Shown here piece after piece: positions 18,352-27,197 of a stretch of 64,000 nt of DNA (positions within the stretch are counted from its first letter, which is position 1; each line of letters opens with the position of its first letter). The notes beneath the pieces are model-generated. The model ran no database searches. It was not told the origin of the DNA and saw nothing but the letters and a program-made list of their open reading frames with translations. The DNA is taken from positions 749,982 to 813,981 of the forward strand of contig NZ_AQXU01000025.1 in the NCBI RefSeq assembly GCF_000376945.1, written 5' to 3'. This stretch comes from Leeia oryzae DSM 17879. Lineage in GTDB: Bacteria; Pseudomonadota; Gammaproteobacteria; Burkholderiales; Leeiaceae. The position numbers were made by a program, and so were the translations under genes.

Positions 18352-19410
18352 ATGACAACAGAATCGGCTCAACCTGGTTTTATCGAGCGACATAAACGCA
18401 AGCTGATTGGCCTGGGCATCTTCCTGCTCCTGGACATGAGCGGCATTTTTGACATGCTGCAGTTTCACACAGGCAGCTTGCTGCCACCCTACCTGGAACA
18501 GCGGCAGGAATGGCGCATCCCGACGGATCCACGTCTCAAGCGACAGTATGACGAAGCACAGGCGATTGTGCTGCCTGACAGCATTCCCAAACCGGTCCCC
18601 TTCAATTTTGCTCTGGCACGGCTACGTGCTGCCATACCAGGCCAGCCCAGTGTCTCCACCCAATATTTCAGGCACTTATGCAAAACTGAGGCCAATGAAT
18701 ACATTCTGAAGAAAGTTCAGAATGTAGAGGGACTATTGCAAATGCGGACAAGACCTATGTTGACGGACCAAGAATTGGGAAAGCTTTATGAGATAGAAGA
18801 CCCATTTGGATATGACATTCAAAACACAGTGAATTCATCTCACTTTGTTTGGAAGACTGAATATCAATACATTGAGCAACCTTTGCCTGGTGACAGTTTC
18901 TCTGAGCCTTCATTAAGCTCAAGGGATATTTCATATAAAGAGCCAATCAATCCAAAAACCAATTACTTCATTTATTCTCCAATCAAAGAAAAAAATTATA
19001 AAGACCTTGATTATATAAGACGTGATCAATCAAGCACTTTCAAAAGCCGATATGGATTTACATGGCGGGGGATTCATCGCAAATTGGATAGGTATTATAT
19101 GATTGCGGGAGGAGAAATTATCATTAAAGACCTAAAGACTAATGAAGTCCTAGCAGTTAAACGCGGATTTAGACGTGCGCTCTGGGATGATGGTAATGTT
19201 GGATGGCAAAATGGAGCGGGAGATTGTCCTAGATATTATTACGGAGAACGGATGTATCAAGGCATCAAACCCCTCAACAAACTTCCGATCCCAGATGTTA
19301 TGTTTGTAGATAAAGTTCTCATTCCTGTCAATTCAGAAAAAACGGTATTTAAAACCGTGATTGATCCCAAAAAAGACAATGCATTTTATATGAATACACT
19401 TTTGAGATAA
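18352..19410 (+). CDS. Hypothetical membrane-anchored protein with mosaic base composition
   Basis: A 352-residue protein of unknown function. I take the ATG at 18352 because it has a GGAAGA ribosome site; another ATG lies at 18334. The N-terminus has basic residues (RHKRK), then one hydrophobic segment (LIGLGIFLLLDMSGIF), suggesting a membrane anchor with the rest outside the cytoplasm. No known domain is recognised in the remaining 300 residues, which are rich in Tyr and charged residues. Base composition changes inside the gene: the line at 18541-18600 is about 58% GC and the line at 18961-19020 only about 20%. The reading frame stays open through the change, so this looks like an intact mosaic gene rather than a pseudogene. 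Confidence 0.75.
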   Translation: MTTESAQPGFIERHKRKLIGLGIFLLLDMSGIFDMLQFHTGSLLPPYLEQRQEWRIPTDPRLKRQYDEAQAIVLPDSIPKPVPFNFALARLRAAIPGQPSVSTQYFRHLCKTEANEYILKKVQNVEGLLQMRTRPMLTDQELGKLYEIEDPFGYDIQNTVNSSHFVWKTEYQYIEQPLPGDSFSEPSLSSRDISYKEPINPKTNYFIYSPIKEKNYKDLDYIRRDQSSTFKSRYGFTWRGIHRKLDRYYMIAGGEIIIKDLKTNEVLAVKRGFRRALWDDGNVGWQNGAGDCPRYYYGERMYQGIKPLNKLPIPDVMFVDKVLIPVNSEKTVFKTVIDPKKDNAFYMNTLLR

Positions 19411-19507
19411 CTTGGCGGTAGGCAATTAATGGAACGCAGCGCTATACTGACGCATCCCCCCGCTTTGTCACCCCACCCTCCATCGTGGATTACAGGAGCG
19501 ATTTCTC

Positions 19508-20284
19508 ATGCGTCATTCACCATCTCCTTCTTTTTCTCTCGACGGCCAGGTCGCGCTGGTCACAGCGGCGGGCAAAGGCATCGGTAAAGCCTGTGCCCTG
19601 GCGCTGGCCCAGGCTGGTGCCGACATCATTCTGGGTTTGCGGGATCTGGCCGGCAGTGATGCGCTGGTCAATGAACTGCGGCAAGCTACCGGCCGGGACA
19701 TCTTCCCGGTGCAGATGGATGTCGCCAAACGCGCCGAGATCGAATCTGCGGTGGCTGCCGGACTGGCGCATTTCCAGCGCATCGACATTCTGGTCAACAA
19801 CGCCGGTATTGGGGCCCCCAACCCGGCAGAGCACGTCACCGAGCAGGATTTTGATGAAACACTGAATGTGAACCTCAAAGGGACTTTCTTTACCTCGCAG
19901 GCCGTCGGCAAAATCATGATGACCCAGGGTGGCGGGCGGATCATCAACATCAGTTCCCAGGCGGGGTTTGTGGCACTGCCGACCGAGTCGGTCTATTGCA
20001 TGACCAAGGCGGCCGTCTCGCACCTGACCAAATGCCTGGCGCTGGAATGGGCGCCGTATCACATCAATGTGAACGCCGTGGCACCTACCTTTATTGCCAC
20101 ACCGGGTACCCGCAAATGGCTGGATGATGCTGCGTTTCTGGAGACGGTCAAGGCGCGCATTCCGCTCGGCCGTGTGGGCGAGCCGATCGACGTGGCCGGC
20201 CCGGTGGTGTTTCTGGCCTCGCCAGCTGCGGCGATGATCACCGGCGAGACGCTAATGGTAGATGGCGGCTGGACCATCCAGTAG
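19508..20284 (+). CDS. Short-chain dehydrogenase/reductase (SDR, FabG-like)
   Basis: A 258-residue classical SDR that uses NAD(P)H. Visible motifs: cofactor glycine motif TAAGKGIG near residues 19-26, NNAG, the catalytic serine in IINISS, and the catalytic YxxxK in VYCMTK. The C-terminal PLGRVGEPIDVAGPVVFLASPAA and GETLMVDGG match the glucose-dehydrogenase/FabG-like branch. The substrate cannot be inferred; FabG-type enzymes reduce 3-oxoacyl chains, but this branch mostly works on sugars and small alcohols. It stands alone, with a ribosome site (AGGAG) before its start. Confidence 0.93.
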   Translation: MRHSPSPSFSLDGQVALVTAAGKGIGKACALALAQAGADIILGLRDLAGSDALVNELRQATGRDIFPVQMDVAKRAEIESAVAAGLAHFQRIDILVNNAGIGAPNPAEHVTEQDFDETLNVNLKGTFFTSQAVGKIMMTQGGGRIINISSQAGFVALPTESVYCMTKAAVSHLTKCLALEWAPYHINVNAVAPTFIATPGTRKWLDDAAFLETVKARIPLGRVGEPIDVAGPVVFLASPAAAMITGETLMVDGGWTIQ

Positions 20285-20347
20285 CTGTACATCCATGCCC
20301 TCGTCATGCATACTCATGCTTTGCATAAACCGTATTCACGCAGGGCA

Positions 20348-20929
20348 ATGATGAGACTGCAAGGCAAGATTACCCGCTGGAAAGAAGACCAAGGCTACGG
20401 CTTTGTGGAACAGAACGGCACCGGACAACAGGCATTTGTGCATATCAGTGCGTTTGCCGTCCGGGGCAGGCGCCCGGTCGAAGGCGACCTGATCACCTAT
20501 GAAGTCACCAGAGACAAGCAGAACCGCTTGCGGGCAGCACAGATTCGCTTTGTAGAAGCGGCAGATACGCAGGTTGCACACACGTTGCACAATACCCTGG
20601 CGGTCGCTGCCGGGGGCGGTTTTCTGGTGGCACTGGCGGTACTGTTTTTCACCGGTCATGTACCGTTCTGGCTGGTGGTGGGCGATGTACTGCTCAGCCT
20701 GCTGACCTTTATCGTTTACGGCGTAGACAAGTCGGCCGCACTGCGCCAGATGTACCGGGTGCCAGAAAATACCCTGCACCTGCTGGCACTGCTGGGCGGC
20801 TGGCCGGGCGCATCGCTCGCGCAGCGGCTGTTCCGGCACAAAACCCGCAAAACCGCGTTTCTGGTGATGTTCTACCTGTGCCTGTTCGTCAATACCGGCG
20901 TCACGGGCTGGTACTTTCTTTATCGCTAA
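20348..20929 (+). CDS. Cold-shock domain fused to DUF1294 membrane domain
   Basis: A 193-residue two-domain protein. The N-terminal part is a cold-shock (OB-fold) domain with RNP-like motifs (GYGFVEQN and AFVHISAF). The C-terminal part is DUF1294, a small membrane domain with about four hydrophobic segments and the family motif VYGVDKSAA ... LLALLGGWPGASLAQRLFRHKTRKTAF. This fusion is widespread in proteobacteria and its function is unknown; it may link nucleic-acid binding to the membrane. I start at the ATG at 20348 because the domain begins directly after it; an in-frame start at 20306 adds 14 unlikely residues. Confidence 0.92.
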   Translation: MMRLQGKITRWKEDQGYGFVEQNGTGQQAFVHISAFAVRGRRPVEGDLITYEVTRDKQNRLRAAQIRFVEAADTQVAHTLHNTLAVAAGGGFLVALAVLFFTGHVPFWLVVGDVLLSLLTFIVYGVDKSAALRQMYRVPENTLHLLALLGGWPGASLAQRLFRHKTRKTAFLVMFYLCLFVNTGVTGWYFLYR

Positions 20930-20977
20930 TGAGCGGGTGACCGCCGCATTCGGCCGGACCCCACTTTGGAGACTGTC

Positions 20978-21322
20978 ATGCACCAAACCATGGTAACCAC
21001 TGCGCTCACCCTGCCCGGTTATACCATCACCCGCAACCTGGGCGTGGTGCGCGGCATTACCGTCCGCTCACGCTCCATTGTCGGCAACTTCTTTGGCGGC
21101 CTGCAAAGCCTGTTTGGCGGCAATATCAGCATCTATACCAGCCTGTGCGAACAGGCCCGCGAAGAAACCTATCACCTGATGTGCGAACACGCCCGGGAGC
21201 TGGGCGCCAACGCCATCATTGCCATGCATTACGATGCCACCGAACTGATGGCCGGCCTGACCGAAGTGCTGTGCTATGGCACCGCCGTGATTGTGCAGAA
21301 AGACACCGATACCCAACCCTGA
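20978..21322 (+). CDS. YbjQ/UPF0145 family protein
   Basis: A 114-residue protein of the YbjQ (UPF0145, putative heavy-metal-binding) family. The family pattern is clear: [20 protein letters not shown] at the start, then [20 protein letters not shown], and [14 protein letters not shown] followed by [11 protein letters not shown] at the end. The ATG at 20978 has a GGAGA site six bases upstream; the TTG at 20966 overlaps that site and is rejected. Such proteins form ring-like oligomers and have no proven role. Confidence 0.93.
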   Translation: MHQTMVTTALTLPGYTITRNLGVVRGITVRSRSIVGNFFGGLQSLFGGNISIYTSLCEQAREETYHLMCEHARELGANAIIAMHYDATELMAGLTEVLCYGTAVIVQKDTDTQP

Positions 21323-21335
21323 TCAGGAGTTGCTC

Positions 21336-21683
21336 ATGAAATATACAGGTAGTTGTCATTGTGGCCGGATTGCATTCGAAGCCGAAGGCGAGCTGGAAAA
21401 AGTCACCGCTTGCAATTGCTCCATCTGCCGGCGCAAGGGTACGCTGATGTGGTTTGTCCCCCGGACATCACTCAAGCTGCTTACCCCGGAACACGACATG
21501 GCCACCTACACCTTCAACAAACATGTCATCTCGCACCATTTTTGCCCGGTGTGCGGCATCCACCCCTTCGGTGAGGGTACCGTCCCGAATGGTGGCCACA
21601 TGGCGGCCATCAATGTACGCTGCCTGGACGATGTCGATATCGACAGTCTGCCCGTGAGTCACTTTGACGGTAAAAGCATCTGA
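21336..21683 (+). CDS. GFA/CENP-V family zinc protein
   Basis: A 115-residue protein of the glutathione-dependent formaldehyde-activating (GFA) family. The zinc ligands stand out: GSCHCGRI near the start, CNCSICRRKG in the middle, and FCPVCGIHPF toward the end. It begins 13 bp after the YbjQ-type gene and has its own GGAG site, so the two are probably co-transcribed. Most members lack proven formaldehyde activity; the name only describes the fold. Confidence 0.92.
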   Translation: MKYTGSCHCGRIAFEAEGELEKVTACNCSICRRKGTLMWFVPRTSLKLLTPEHDMATYTFNKHVISHHFCPVCGIHPFGEGTVPNGGHMAAINVRCLDDVDIDSLPVSHFDGKSI

Positions 21684-21696
21684 CCCACGGCATGAC

Positions 21697-22392
21697 ATGA
21701 AGGCGTTGAATACCAATCAAAGCGGTGCCCTCTGCGCCTGGCTGGGGGTAGCGCTGCTGTTTACCGGCACGCTGCTGCACCCGATGTCTGCCGACCCGAA
21801 CCAGCCCATCGCTGCGTTTACGGAGTACGCGGCAGACCACCACTGGGTGGGTAGTCACCTGCTGCAGCTTGTCGGCGTTGGCTGCATGCTGGTGGCCCTG
21901 CTGGCTCTCGCACATCACCTGTCAGTAGCCGGCGGACGCTTGCTCATCCGCACGGCTGTAGCCGGTGCCATTACCAGCCTTGCGCTGGCGGCTGCCTTGC
22001 AAGCCGTAGACGGCATTGCACTGCATCGCATGGTCCACGTGTGGGCCGATGCACCCGTCGCCCAAAAGCCGGCATGGTTTACAGCCACTTTTGCCGTCCG
22101 GCAGATCGAGGTCGGTCTGGCCAGCCTGTTCTGTATCACCCTGGGGATCACGGCCGCCCTGTTTGGCCTGGCACAAAGCCGGCATGCCGGCAGCCCGCGC
22201 GGGCTGGGCCTGCTGGCGATTAGTGCCGGGCTGGCTACCGCCTACGCCGGGTGGATCATGGCGCACCAGGGCTTCTCTGAAACCGTGATGATGATCAACA
22301 TGCCGGCCAACCTGCTACTGATGGCCTGGATGCTGTGGTCAGGATGGCAACTGTGGACCCGGCAGGTCACCGCCGAACAGGAACGCGGCTAA
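21697..22392 (+). CDS. Hypothetical six- to seven-helix membrane protein
   Basis: A 231-residue integral membrane protein from the ATG at 21697 (MKALNTNQSGALCAW). An in-frame start at 21664 would overlap the GFA gene. Six to seven hydrophobic segments are visible, for example ALCAWLGVALLFTGTLLHP, LLQLVGVGCMLVALLALAHHL and NLLLMAWMLWSGWQLW. The general pattern resembles DUF4386-type membrane proteins, but I do not see enough to assign a family. It starts 13 bp after the preceding gene, so it is probably the last member of a small unit with the YbjQ and GFA genes. Confidence 0.78.
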   Translation: MKALNTNQSGALCAWLGVALLFTGTLLHPMSADPNQPIAAFTEYAADHHWVGSHLLQLVGVGCMLVALLALAHHLSVAGGRLLIRTAVAGAITSLALAAALQAVDGIALHRMVHVWADAPVAQKPAWFTATFAVRQIEVGLASLFCITLGITAALFGLAQSRHAGSPRGLGLLAISAGLATAYAGWIMAHQGFSETVMMINMPANLLLMAWMLWSGWQLWTRQVTAEQERG

Positions 22393-22474
22393 GTTTTTCT
22401 CTGCGGCCGGGGTGATCTGCGGTAGAGTAACGCCCCTGTACCCGTGTTTGTCTTGATCCTCGGAGAATCTGCAT

Positions 22475-22867
22475 ATGTCTGAAGCGTTGCCTGCGGGCGG
22501 CATTGTAACCCTGTGGGCTGGCTGGGAAGTTGCACTGCCGCCTTGTCGTCACCAGCAAAATGACGATGAATCCTGGAGCGCCTGGGGGCGAGACTGGGTG
22601 CTGGAAGTCCAGATTCATGAAGTTCCCCAGTCGGTAGACGCTGCGCATGAGTGGCTGGATGGCTATACCGGCATGATGAATACCAGCGGCCGTGGCTGGC
22701 AAGGCCAGACCGGTCAGCAAGAAGGGGAAGATGCCGGCCGCAAAGTATACCGATTGGCCGGCTGGCTGGATGCAGGGTACGTCACCCTGGCATGCTGCCT
22801 CTCGTACCTGGATGCCGACCAGGCAGAATTTGCCAGTACGCTGATCGGTAGCATCACCCACAGCTAA
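22475..22867 (+). CDS. Hypothetical soluble protein
   Basis: A 130-residue protein with a good ribosome site (GGAGAATCTGCAT before ATG). It is acidic, rich in Trp and Gly, and has no signal peptide or membrane segment. No family is recognised. Coding character is supported by GC at third positions like its neighbours and by the absence of a competing frame. It is flanked by the membrane protein and alaX on the same strand. Confidence 0.7.
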   Translation: MSEALPAGGIVTLWAGWEVALPPCRHQQNDDESWSAWGRDWVLEVQIHEVPQSVDAAHEWLDGYTGMMNTSGRGWQGQTGQQEGEDAGRKVYRLAGWLDAGYVTLACCLSYLDADQAEFASTLIGSITHS

Positions 22868-22953
22868 CGTCACGCGCAAGATTGTACAAGCGCCGCCTGA
22901 CGCATCCCCCTAGACTCACCCTGTGAACAAACCCTCGCAAGGAACGTGTAGCC

Positions 22954-23658
22954 ATGACCATTGAACGTTTTGCCACTGCGCCCTACCAGACTCATTGCCA
23001 GACGCGTGTCACGGCGATAGACGGACAGCTGCTGAGCCTGGCGGAGACCGTCTTTTACGCCATGGGCGGCGGCCAGCCTGGTGATACCGGGTATATCGAG
23101 TTTGCCGATGGTGAACGCACTGCCATTATCGATACCCGTCGTGCTGCCGGCACACGCGAGATTCAGCATCATCTGGCCCCGGAAGGCCGTATGCCGCACA
23201 CCGATGAAGAAATCACCGTACATCTGGACTGGGAACGCCGTTACGCCCACATGCGCATCCACACGGCGCTGCACTTGCTGACCGCCGTGCTGCCATACGG
23301 CGTCACCGGCGGTTCGGTGGCCAGTCAGAGCGGCCGGCTGGATTTTGATGCCGGCGATGCGGTACTGGACAAAGACGCCATCGAAGCCGCGCTTAACCAG
23401 CTGATCGAACAGGCCATCCCGGTTGAGACTCGCTGGGTCAGCGGCGACGAACTGGCGGCCCGCCCCGAGCTGATCAAGACCATGTCGGTCAAGCCGCCCA
23501 TGGGCTTGCCGCAAGTCAGGCTGGTAGACATTGCCGGCACCGACCTGCAACCCTGTGGCGGCACCCATGTTGCCAATACCCGGGAAATCGGCCCGATCAA
23601 GGTACTGAAACTGGAAAACAAAGGCGCCAGAAACCGCCGGGTAACCATCGGTTTCTGA
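22954..23658 (+). CDS. alaX: Alanyl-tRNA editing protein AlaX (trans-editing hydrolase)
   Basis: A 234-residue free-standing editing domain related to the C-terminal half of alanyl-tRNA synthetase. It hydrolyses Ser (and Gly) wrongly attached to tRNA-Ala. Zinc ligands are present: HTALH (H103, H107) and CGGTH (C201, H205). The GGG of YAMGGGQPGDTG is the conserved glycine motif. The length fits the AlaX-M class, which has the N-terminal beta-barrel. Single gene; its start is preceded by AAGGAA. Confidence 0.95.
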   Translation: MTIERFATAPYQTHCQTRVTAIDGQLLSLAETVFYAMGGGQPGDTGYIEFADGERTAIIDTRRAAGTREIQHHLAPEGRMPHTDEEITVHLDWERRYAHMRIHTALHLLTAVLPYGVTGGSVASQSGRLDFDAGDAVLDKDAIEAALNQLIEQAIPVETRWVSGDELAARPELIKTMSVKPPMGLPQVRLVDIAGTDLQPCGGTHVANTREIGPIKVLKLENKGARNRRVTIGF

Positions 23659-23818
23659 GGCAATCCGGGTTGAGTCTTTGTCAGATCAAATCTGTCCGTA
23701 TATTCCGGGCCGCCTCATCCCGGGTGGGCATGATGCAGGATGTGTAAAATTATCCCCATGGCATGCACCTTCTTGTAAGATAGACACTTCACCTCTGTCT
23801 GCAGGAAGGTAAGTTATA

Positions 23819-24181
23819 GTGGTCTTGATGATTCTGGTCGCGGGTCCTTACCGTTCGGGTACCCATGATGATCCGGTACTGATCCAGCGTAATGTCGACG
23901 CCATGTTAACGGCTGCCCTGGCGATTTTCCGGGCAGGTCATTTGCCGGTCATGGGCGAGTGGTATGCCTTGCCGCTGATCGAGCATGCCGGTTCTGCCGG
24001 TATTGGCGACCCGATCTTTGACGACATTTTTCACCCTGTCGCCAGGCGTCTGGTTAGCAAGTGCGATGCGGTTCTGCGCATCGGCGGGCCGTCTACCGGC
24101 GCAGACGAGATGGTGGCTCTCGCCCACACCCATGGCAAAGCGGTTTTCAACTCACTGGAAGACATTCCGCCAGCCACCTGA
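23819..24181 (+). CDS. DUF4406 family protein (nucleoside 2-deoxyribosyltransferase-like fold)
   Basis: A 120-residue protein whose start LVAGPYRSG and C-terminal RIGGPSTGADEMVALAHTHGKAVF match the DUF4406/YtoQ-like group with a nucleoside 2-deoxyribosyltransferase-like Rossmann fold. The GTG at 23819 is chosen since it sits nine bases after GGAAGG; the ATG at 23828 is an alternative. The function is unknown. The 160-bp region upstream has no other gene. Confidence 0.82.
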   Translation: MVLMILVAGPYRSGTHDDPVLIQRNVDAMLTAALAIFRAGHLPVMGEWYALPLIEHAGSAGIGDPIFDDIFHPVARRLVSKCDAVLRIGGPSTGADEMVALAHTHGKAVFNSLEDIPPAT

Positions 24182-24241
24182 CCCACACACGCCAGACGGC
24201 ACACGTTCCCAACCGATGTACCTTTTTCGCAAGGAGGCATC

Positions 24242-24661
24242 ATGAGCACGCAAATCTTTGTCAATCTGCCCGTCAAGGACCTGCCGCGGTCCATTGATTT
24301 CTTTACCCGACTGGGTTACCGCTTTGATCCGCAATTTACCAATGAAAGCGGTACTTGCATGATCATCGACGAGAATATCTTTGTTATGCTGCTGACCGAG
24401 CCGTTCTTTCAGGGATTCACGCCAAAACCGGTCAGCGATGCCATGCAAAGCACCGAAGTCCTGATCTGTCTGTCGTGCGAGAGCCGGAACCACGTCAATG
24501 ATCTGGTCAGCAAGGCGATCCAGGCGGGCGGCACCACCCCCAATCCATCCAAAGACTATGGTTTCATGTACCAGCATGGCTATCAGGATCTGGACGGACA
24601 CTTGTGGGAACTGGTGTACATGGAAGGGACCCCGGGCGATGCCACAGCGGAGACACACTAA
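24242..24661 (+). CDS. VOC family protein (extradiol dioxygenase-like)
   Basis: A 139-residue VOC protein of the PhnB/extradiol-dioxygenase-like group: IFVNLPVKDLPRSIDFFTRLGYRF at the start and YGFMYQHGYQDLDGHLWELVYME at the end. It has an AAGGAGG ribosome site. It is distinct from the VOC protein at 16680. The end of the gene overlaps the start of the next, exported, protein by 23 bp in another frame. The substrate is unknown. Confidence 0.9.
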   Translation: MSTQIFVNLPVKDLPRSIDFFTRLGYRFDPQFTNESGTCMIIDENIFVMLLTEPFFQGFTPKPVSDAMQSTEVLICLSCESRNHVNDLVSKAIQAGGTTPNPSKDYGFMYQHGYQDLDGHLWELVYMEGTPGDATAETH

Positions 24662-25193
24662 TCCGTTTGGCCGGGTATTCTGGTGCGGGGTACGGTTGGG
24701 GGTCACTGGCCTGCTGGTCGTCTCTGCATCGGCCATGGCCCAAGGGTTCACCGCGGCCAGATTATCCGGGCAGGATCAGACGCTGACGCTATACACCTCG
24801 GTCGGCAAGCGGATTGCCGCGCCAGTGCAAGACGGACAAACCGGCTTTTCCCAGCCTCGCTTGTCACCAGGTGGTTACTATGCCGGCTGGCTGGTGATGG
24901 AGCCCAATTGCTGCACCTCCTACCCGATCGCGCTGCGTCTGGTCGTCGTCAATGGGCGGCAAGCCCATCACACGTTCTCAGGGAATGGATTGCCGATCTA
25001 CGGCTGGTGCTTTGCAGACCGCGGAACAGCCGTGGTGTACCGGCAAGGGGTCTTGCATGGCAGCAATGTCCTGTTTTACCAGAAGAACCGCATCCGCGAT
25101 GGCAAACTGCTGGCCAGCTTTGAATACGATGAAGACGAGCACAACGTACCGGTTGCTCCGGTTCCGGCCTGGGCTCGCTGCGCACGACCTTGA
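24639..25193 (+). CDS. Hypothetical exported protein
   Basis: A 184-residue protein from the ATG at 24639. The N-terminus is a typical Sec signal peptide: basic MPQRRHTNPFGR, hydrophobic VTGLLVVSASAMA and a likely cut after AMA. The mature part (about 150 residues) contains two adjacent cysteines (PNCCTSYP) and a further one (WCFAD), and looks like a small beta-rich domain. No family is recognised. It overlaps the preceding VOC gene by 23 bp and is probably translated from the same mRNA. The neighbouring ctaB gene converges on it from the right. Confidence 0.75.
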   Translation: MPQRRHTNPFGRVFWCGVRLGVTGLLVVSASAMAQGFTAARLSGQDQTLTLYTSVGKRIAAPVQDGQTGFSQPRLSPGGYYAGWLVMEPNCCTSYPIALRLVVVNGRQAHHTFSGNGLPIYGWCFADRGTAVVYRQGVLHGSNVLFYQKNRIRDGKLLASFEYDEDEHNVPVAPVPAWARCARP

Positions 25194-25292
25194 TACGTCT
25201 AGCCGGTCTTGTCACCCTGCCGATATACCTCGGGTCTGCGCCAAATGGTCATCCATCGTTTACAGACCCGTGGTGTATCGCTAAGCAACGTA

Positions 25293-26186
25293 TTACCAGA
25301 AGTACATCACCACTTTATCTACCGCCAGCGCGGCAAACAGGGCAAACAGGTATTTGATGGAATAGAAAAACAGCTGGCGGGCAATTTTGTCGTCCTGTGT
25401 TCTGTACAGGCGCCAGGCCAGTTGCAAAAAGCGCGCCCCCAGCCCTACCGCCGCTACCGCATAGACCAGGCCACTCATTTTGATGGTAACGGGAATCAGG
25501 CTCACCGCCAGCAGCATGACGCTATACAGCACAATGCTCAGACAGGTGTAGGCCGGGCCATGGGTCACCGGCAGCATCGGCAGGCCTGCCTTGGCATAAT
25601 CTTGCCGGTGGTACAGCGCCAGCGCCCAGAAATGCGGTGGTGTCCAGGTGTAGATAATCAGGAACAGTACCGCTGCTTCGGGCGAAATGGTATTGCTGAC
25701 GGCCGCCCAGCCCAGTACCGGCGGCATGGCACCGGCAGCCCCGCCGATGACGATATTCTGTGGCGTCGCCGGTTTCAGCCAGCGGGTATAGACCACAGCG
25801 TAGCCGAAAAAGGTTGCCAGGGTAAGGACTGTAGTCAGCGGGTTGCTGCTGATCAGCAGCAACCACAAGCCCAGCACGGTCAGTGTGGCGGCATAAGCAG
25901 TTGCCTCTACCGGGCTGACGGACCCGTCCGCCACCCCGCGACCGGCTGTACGGCGCATCTGGCCGTCCCGCTTGCGTTCAAACAGGCAGTTGGCTGCCGC
26001 GGCCCCCATGGCCACCAGCCCGATGCCGGTCAGGGCCACCAGCAAACGGCCGCTCTCCGCCAGCGGCGGCATGGCCAGCAACATGCCGGCGGCCGCGCAA
26101 AAGACAATCAGGCTGACTACTTTGGGCTTGCCCAGCAACCACAAGGCTCGCCAATGGTCTGTATCGATTCGGTTTAGTGCCAGCAT
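25293..26186 (-). CDS. ctaB: Haem O synthase (protohaem IX farnesyltransferase)
   Basis: A 297-residue UbiA-type prenyltransferase that adds farnesyl to haem B, giving haem O, the first step to haem A for the cytochrome aa3 oxidase encoded upstream. The sequence shows the N-terminal KPKVVSLIVFCAAAGMLLA, the first Asp-rich motif region around NCLFERKRDGQMRRTAGR, and about nine membrane segments. The start at 26186 (MLALNRIDTDHW) has an AGGAG site. A longer frame to 26240 would run into ctaA. It is the last gene of the oxidase assembly operon, 16 bp after ctaA. Confidence 0.95.
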   Translation of the reverse strand: MLALNRIDTDHWRALWLLGKPKVVSLIVFCAAAGMLLAMPPLAESGRLLVALTGIGLVAMGAAAANCLFERKRDGQMRRTAGRGVADGSVSPVEATAYAATLTVLGLWLLLISSNPLTTVLTLATFFGYAVVYTRWLKPATPQNIVIGGAAGAMPPVLGWAAVSNTISPEAAVLFLIIYTWTPPHFWALALYHRQDYAKAGLPMLPVTHGPAYTCLSIVLYSVMLLAVSLIPVTIKMSGLVYAVAAVGLGARFLQLAWRLYRTQDDKIARQLFFYSIKYLFALFAALAVDKVVMYFW

Positions 26187-26202
26187 AATGGTGAACTCCT
26201 GA

Positions 26203-27192
26203 TTAATACCGTTTTCCGTAAGACCATCCCAATACGGCAACCACCGTAGACAACAACACGGCTGCCCCCCCTGTATGGGCCACCGCCAGTGCCAATGGCA
26301 TGGACCACACTACATTCGCAATCCCCAGCGTCAACTGCACGCCCAAGGCGCCGATCAGCAACCCGGCGGGCAAGGCCAGCCGATGTTTCAGCAAACCGAT
26401 GACCCAACACACCCCGGTCAGCAGCAATACCAGTGCACCCAGCCGGTGCAACCAGTGAATGGCCGCCAGATGCGTCACCGATAGCGACACGCCAGCGGCC
26501 GTCTCGCCCAGCTGCCGTAGCGGATACATCGCCTCCGCCATGCCGGCAGGCGGCGTAAACTGCCCCTGGCACGCCGGAAAGCCGTTACAGGCCAGACCGG
26601 CATAATTGGTCGATACCCACCCGCCCAGAAACAGCTGCAGCAAAGTGGCCAGCAGCACGCCCCAGCCCAGCCGGCGCCAGTTGGTTCCCAGCCGGATAGA
26701 GGCATCGGCCCGGCTCAGCATGGTGTGCATGAACATCAGGGTAGCCAGCATGCTCAGCCCGCCCAGCAAGTGCCCGGTGACCACAATCGGCATCAGTTTC
26801 AGCGTCACCGTCCACATGCCGAATGCCGCCTGCAACAACACCAGTACCGGCGGTGCCAGCACCAGGAGACGCGGCAATGTCTTGCTGCGCCAGGCCAGCC
26901 AGCTCATGCCCATGATGGTCAGCACATACAGGCCGGCCACATAGCGATGAATCATTTCTTTCCAGGCGCGGCTGCCATCCACCGTGCCGCCATACGCTTG
27001 GGTCGCGGCGTGGATTTCGTGCGCCTCGTTCGGTACGGTCAGCTTGCCGTAGCAGCCTGGCCAGTCCGGACAGCCCAGACCGGCGTCCGACAGACGTACG
27101 TACGCCCCCAGCATGATCAGCAGCAAAGTCCAGCCAATCAGGATTTTCAATAAGGTTTTCAGCGTGTTTTGCGGGTTCCGGATCGACATCAT
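26203..27192 (-). CDS. ctaA: Haem A synthase (COX15/CtaA family)
   Basis: A 329-residue membrane protein with eight predicted helices that oxidises haem O to haem A. The duplicated four-helix layout is visible. A conserved extracellular Cys pair occurs in each half (GCPDWPGCYG and LACNGFPACQG), and haem-ligand histidines occur at EMIHRYVAG, VTGHLLGG, IHWLHRLGA and AVAHTGG. It lies 5 bp after the 27198 gene and 16 bp before ctaB, so the three are co-transcribed. It is essential for assembly of the aa3-type oxidase. Confidence 0.95.
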   Translation of the reverse strand: MMSIRNPQNTLKTLLKILIGWTLLLIMLGAYVRLSDAGLGCPDWPGCYGKLTVPNEAHEIHAATQAYGGTVDGSRAWKEMIHRYVAGLYVLTIMGMSWLAWRSKTLPRLLVLAPPVLVLLQAAFGMWTVTLKLMPIVVTGHLLGGLSMLATLMFMHTMLSRADASIRLGTNWRRLGWGVLLATLLQLFLGGWVSTNYAGLACNGFPACQGQFTPPAGMAEAMYPLRQLGETAAGVSLSVTHLAAIHWLHRLGALVLLLTGVCWVIGLLKHRLALPAGLLIGALGVQLTLGIANVVWSMPLALAVAHTGGAAVLLSTVVAVLGWSYGKRY

Positions 27193-27197
27193 GCGCC

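Noticed and set aside
19412-19420. GGCGGTAGG, like the ops/JUMPstart core of polysaccharide operons
   Set aside because: It precedes an SDR gene and not a polysaccharide operon, and the rest of the ops element (GCGTG) is missing. No such element lies upstream of the capsule operon.
25209-26177. Plus-strand open frame of 322 codons opposite ctaB
   Set aside because: Rich in Gln, His and Arg with no motif; the minus strand encodes a complete haem O synthase.
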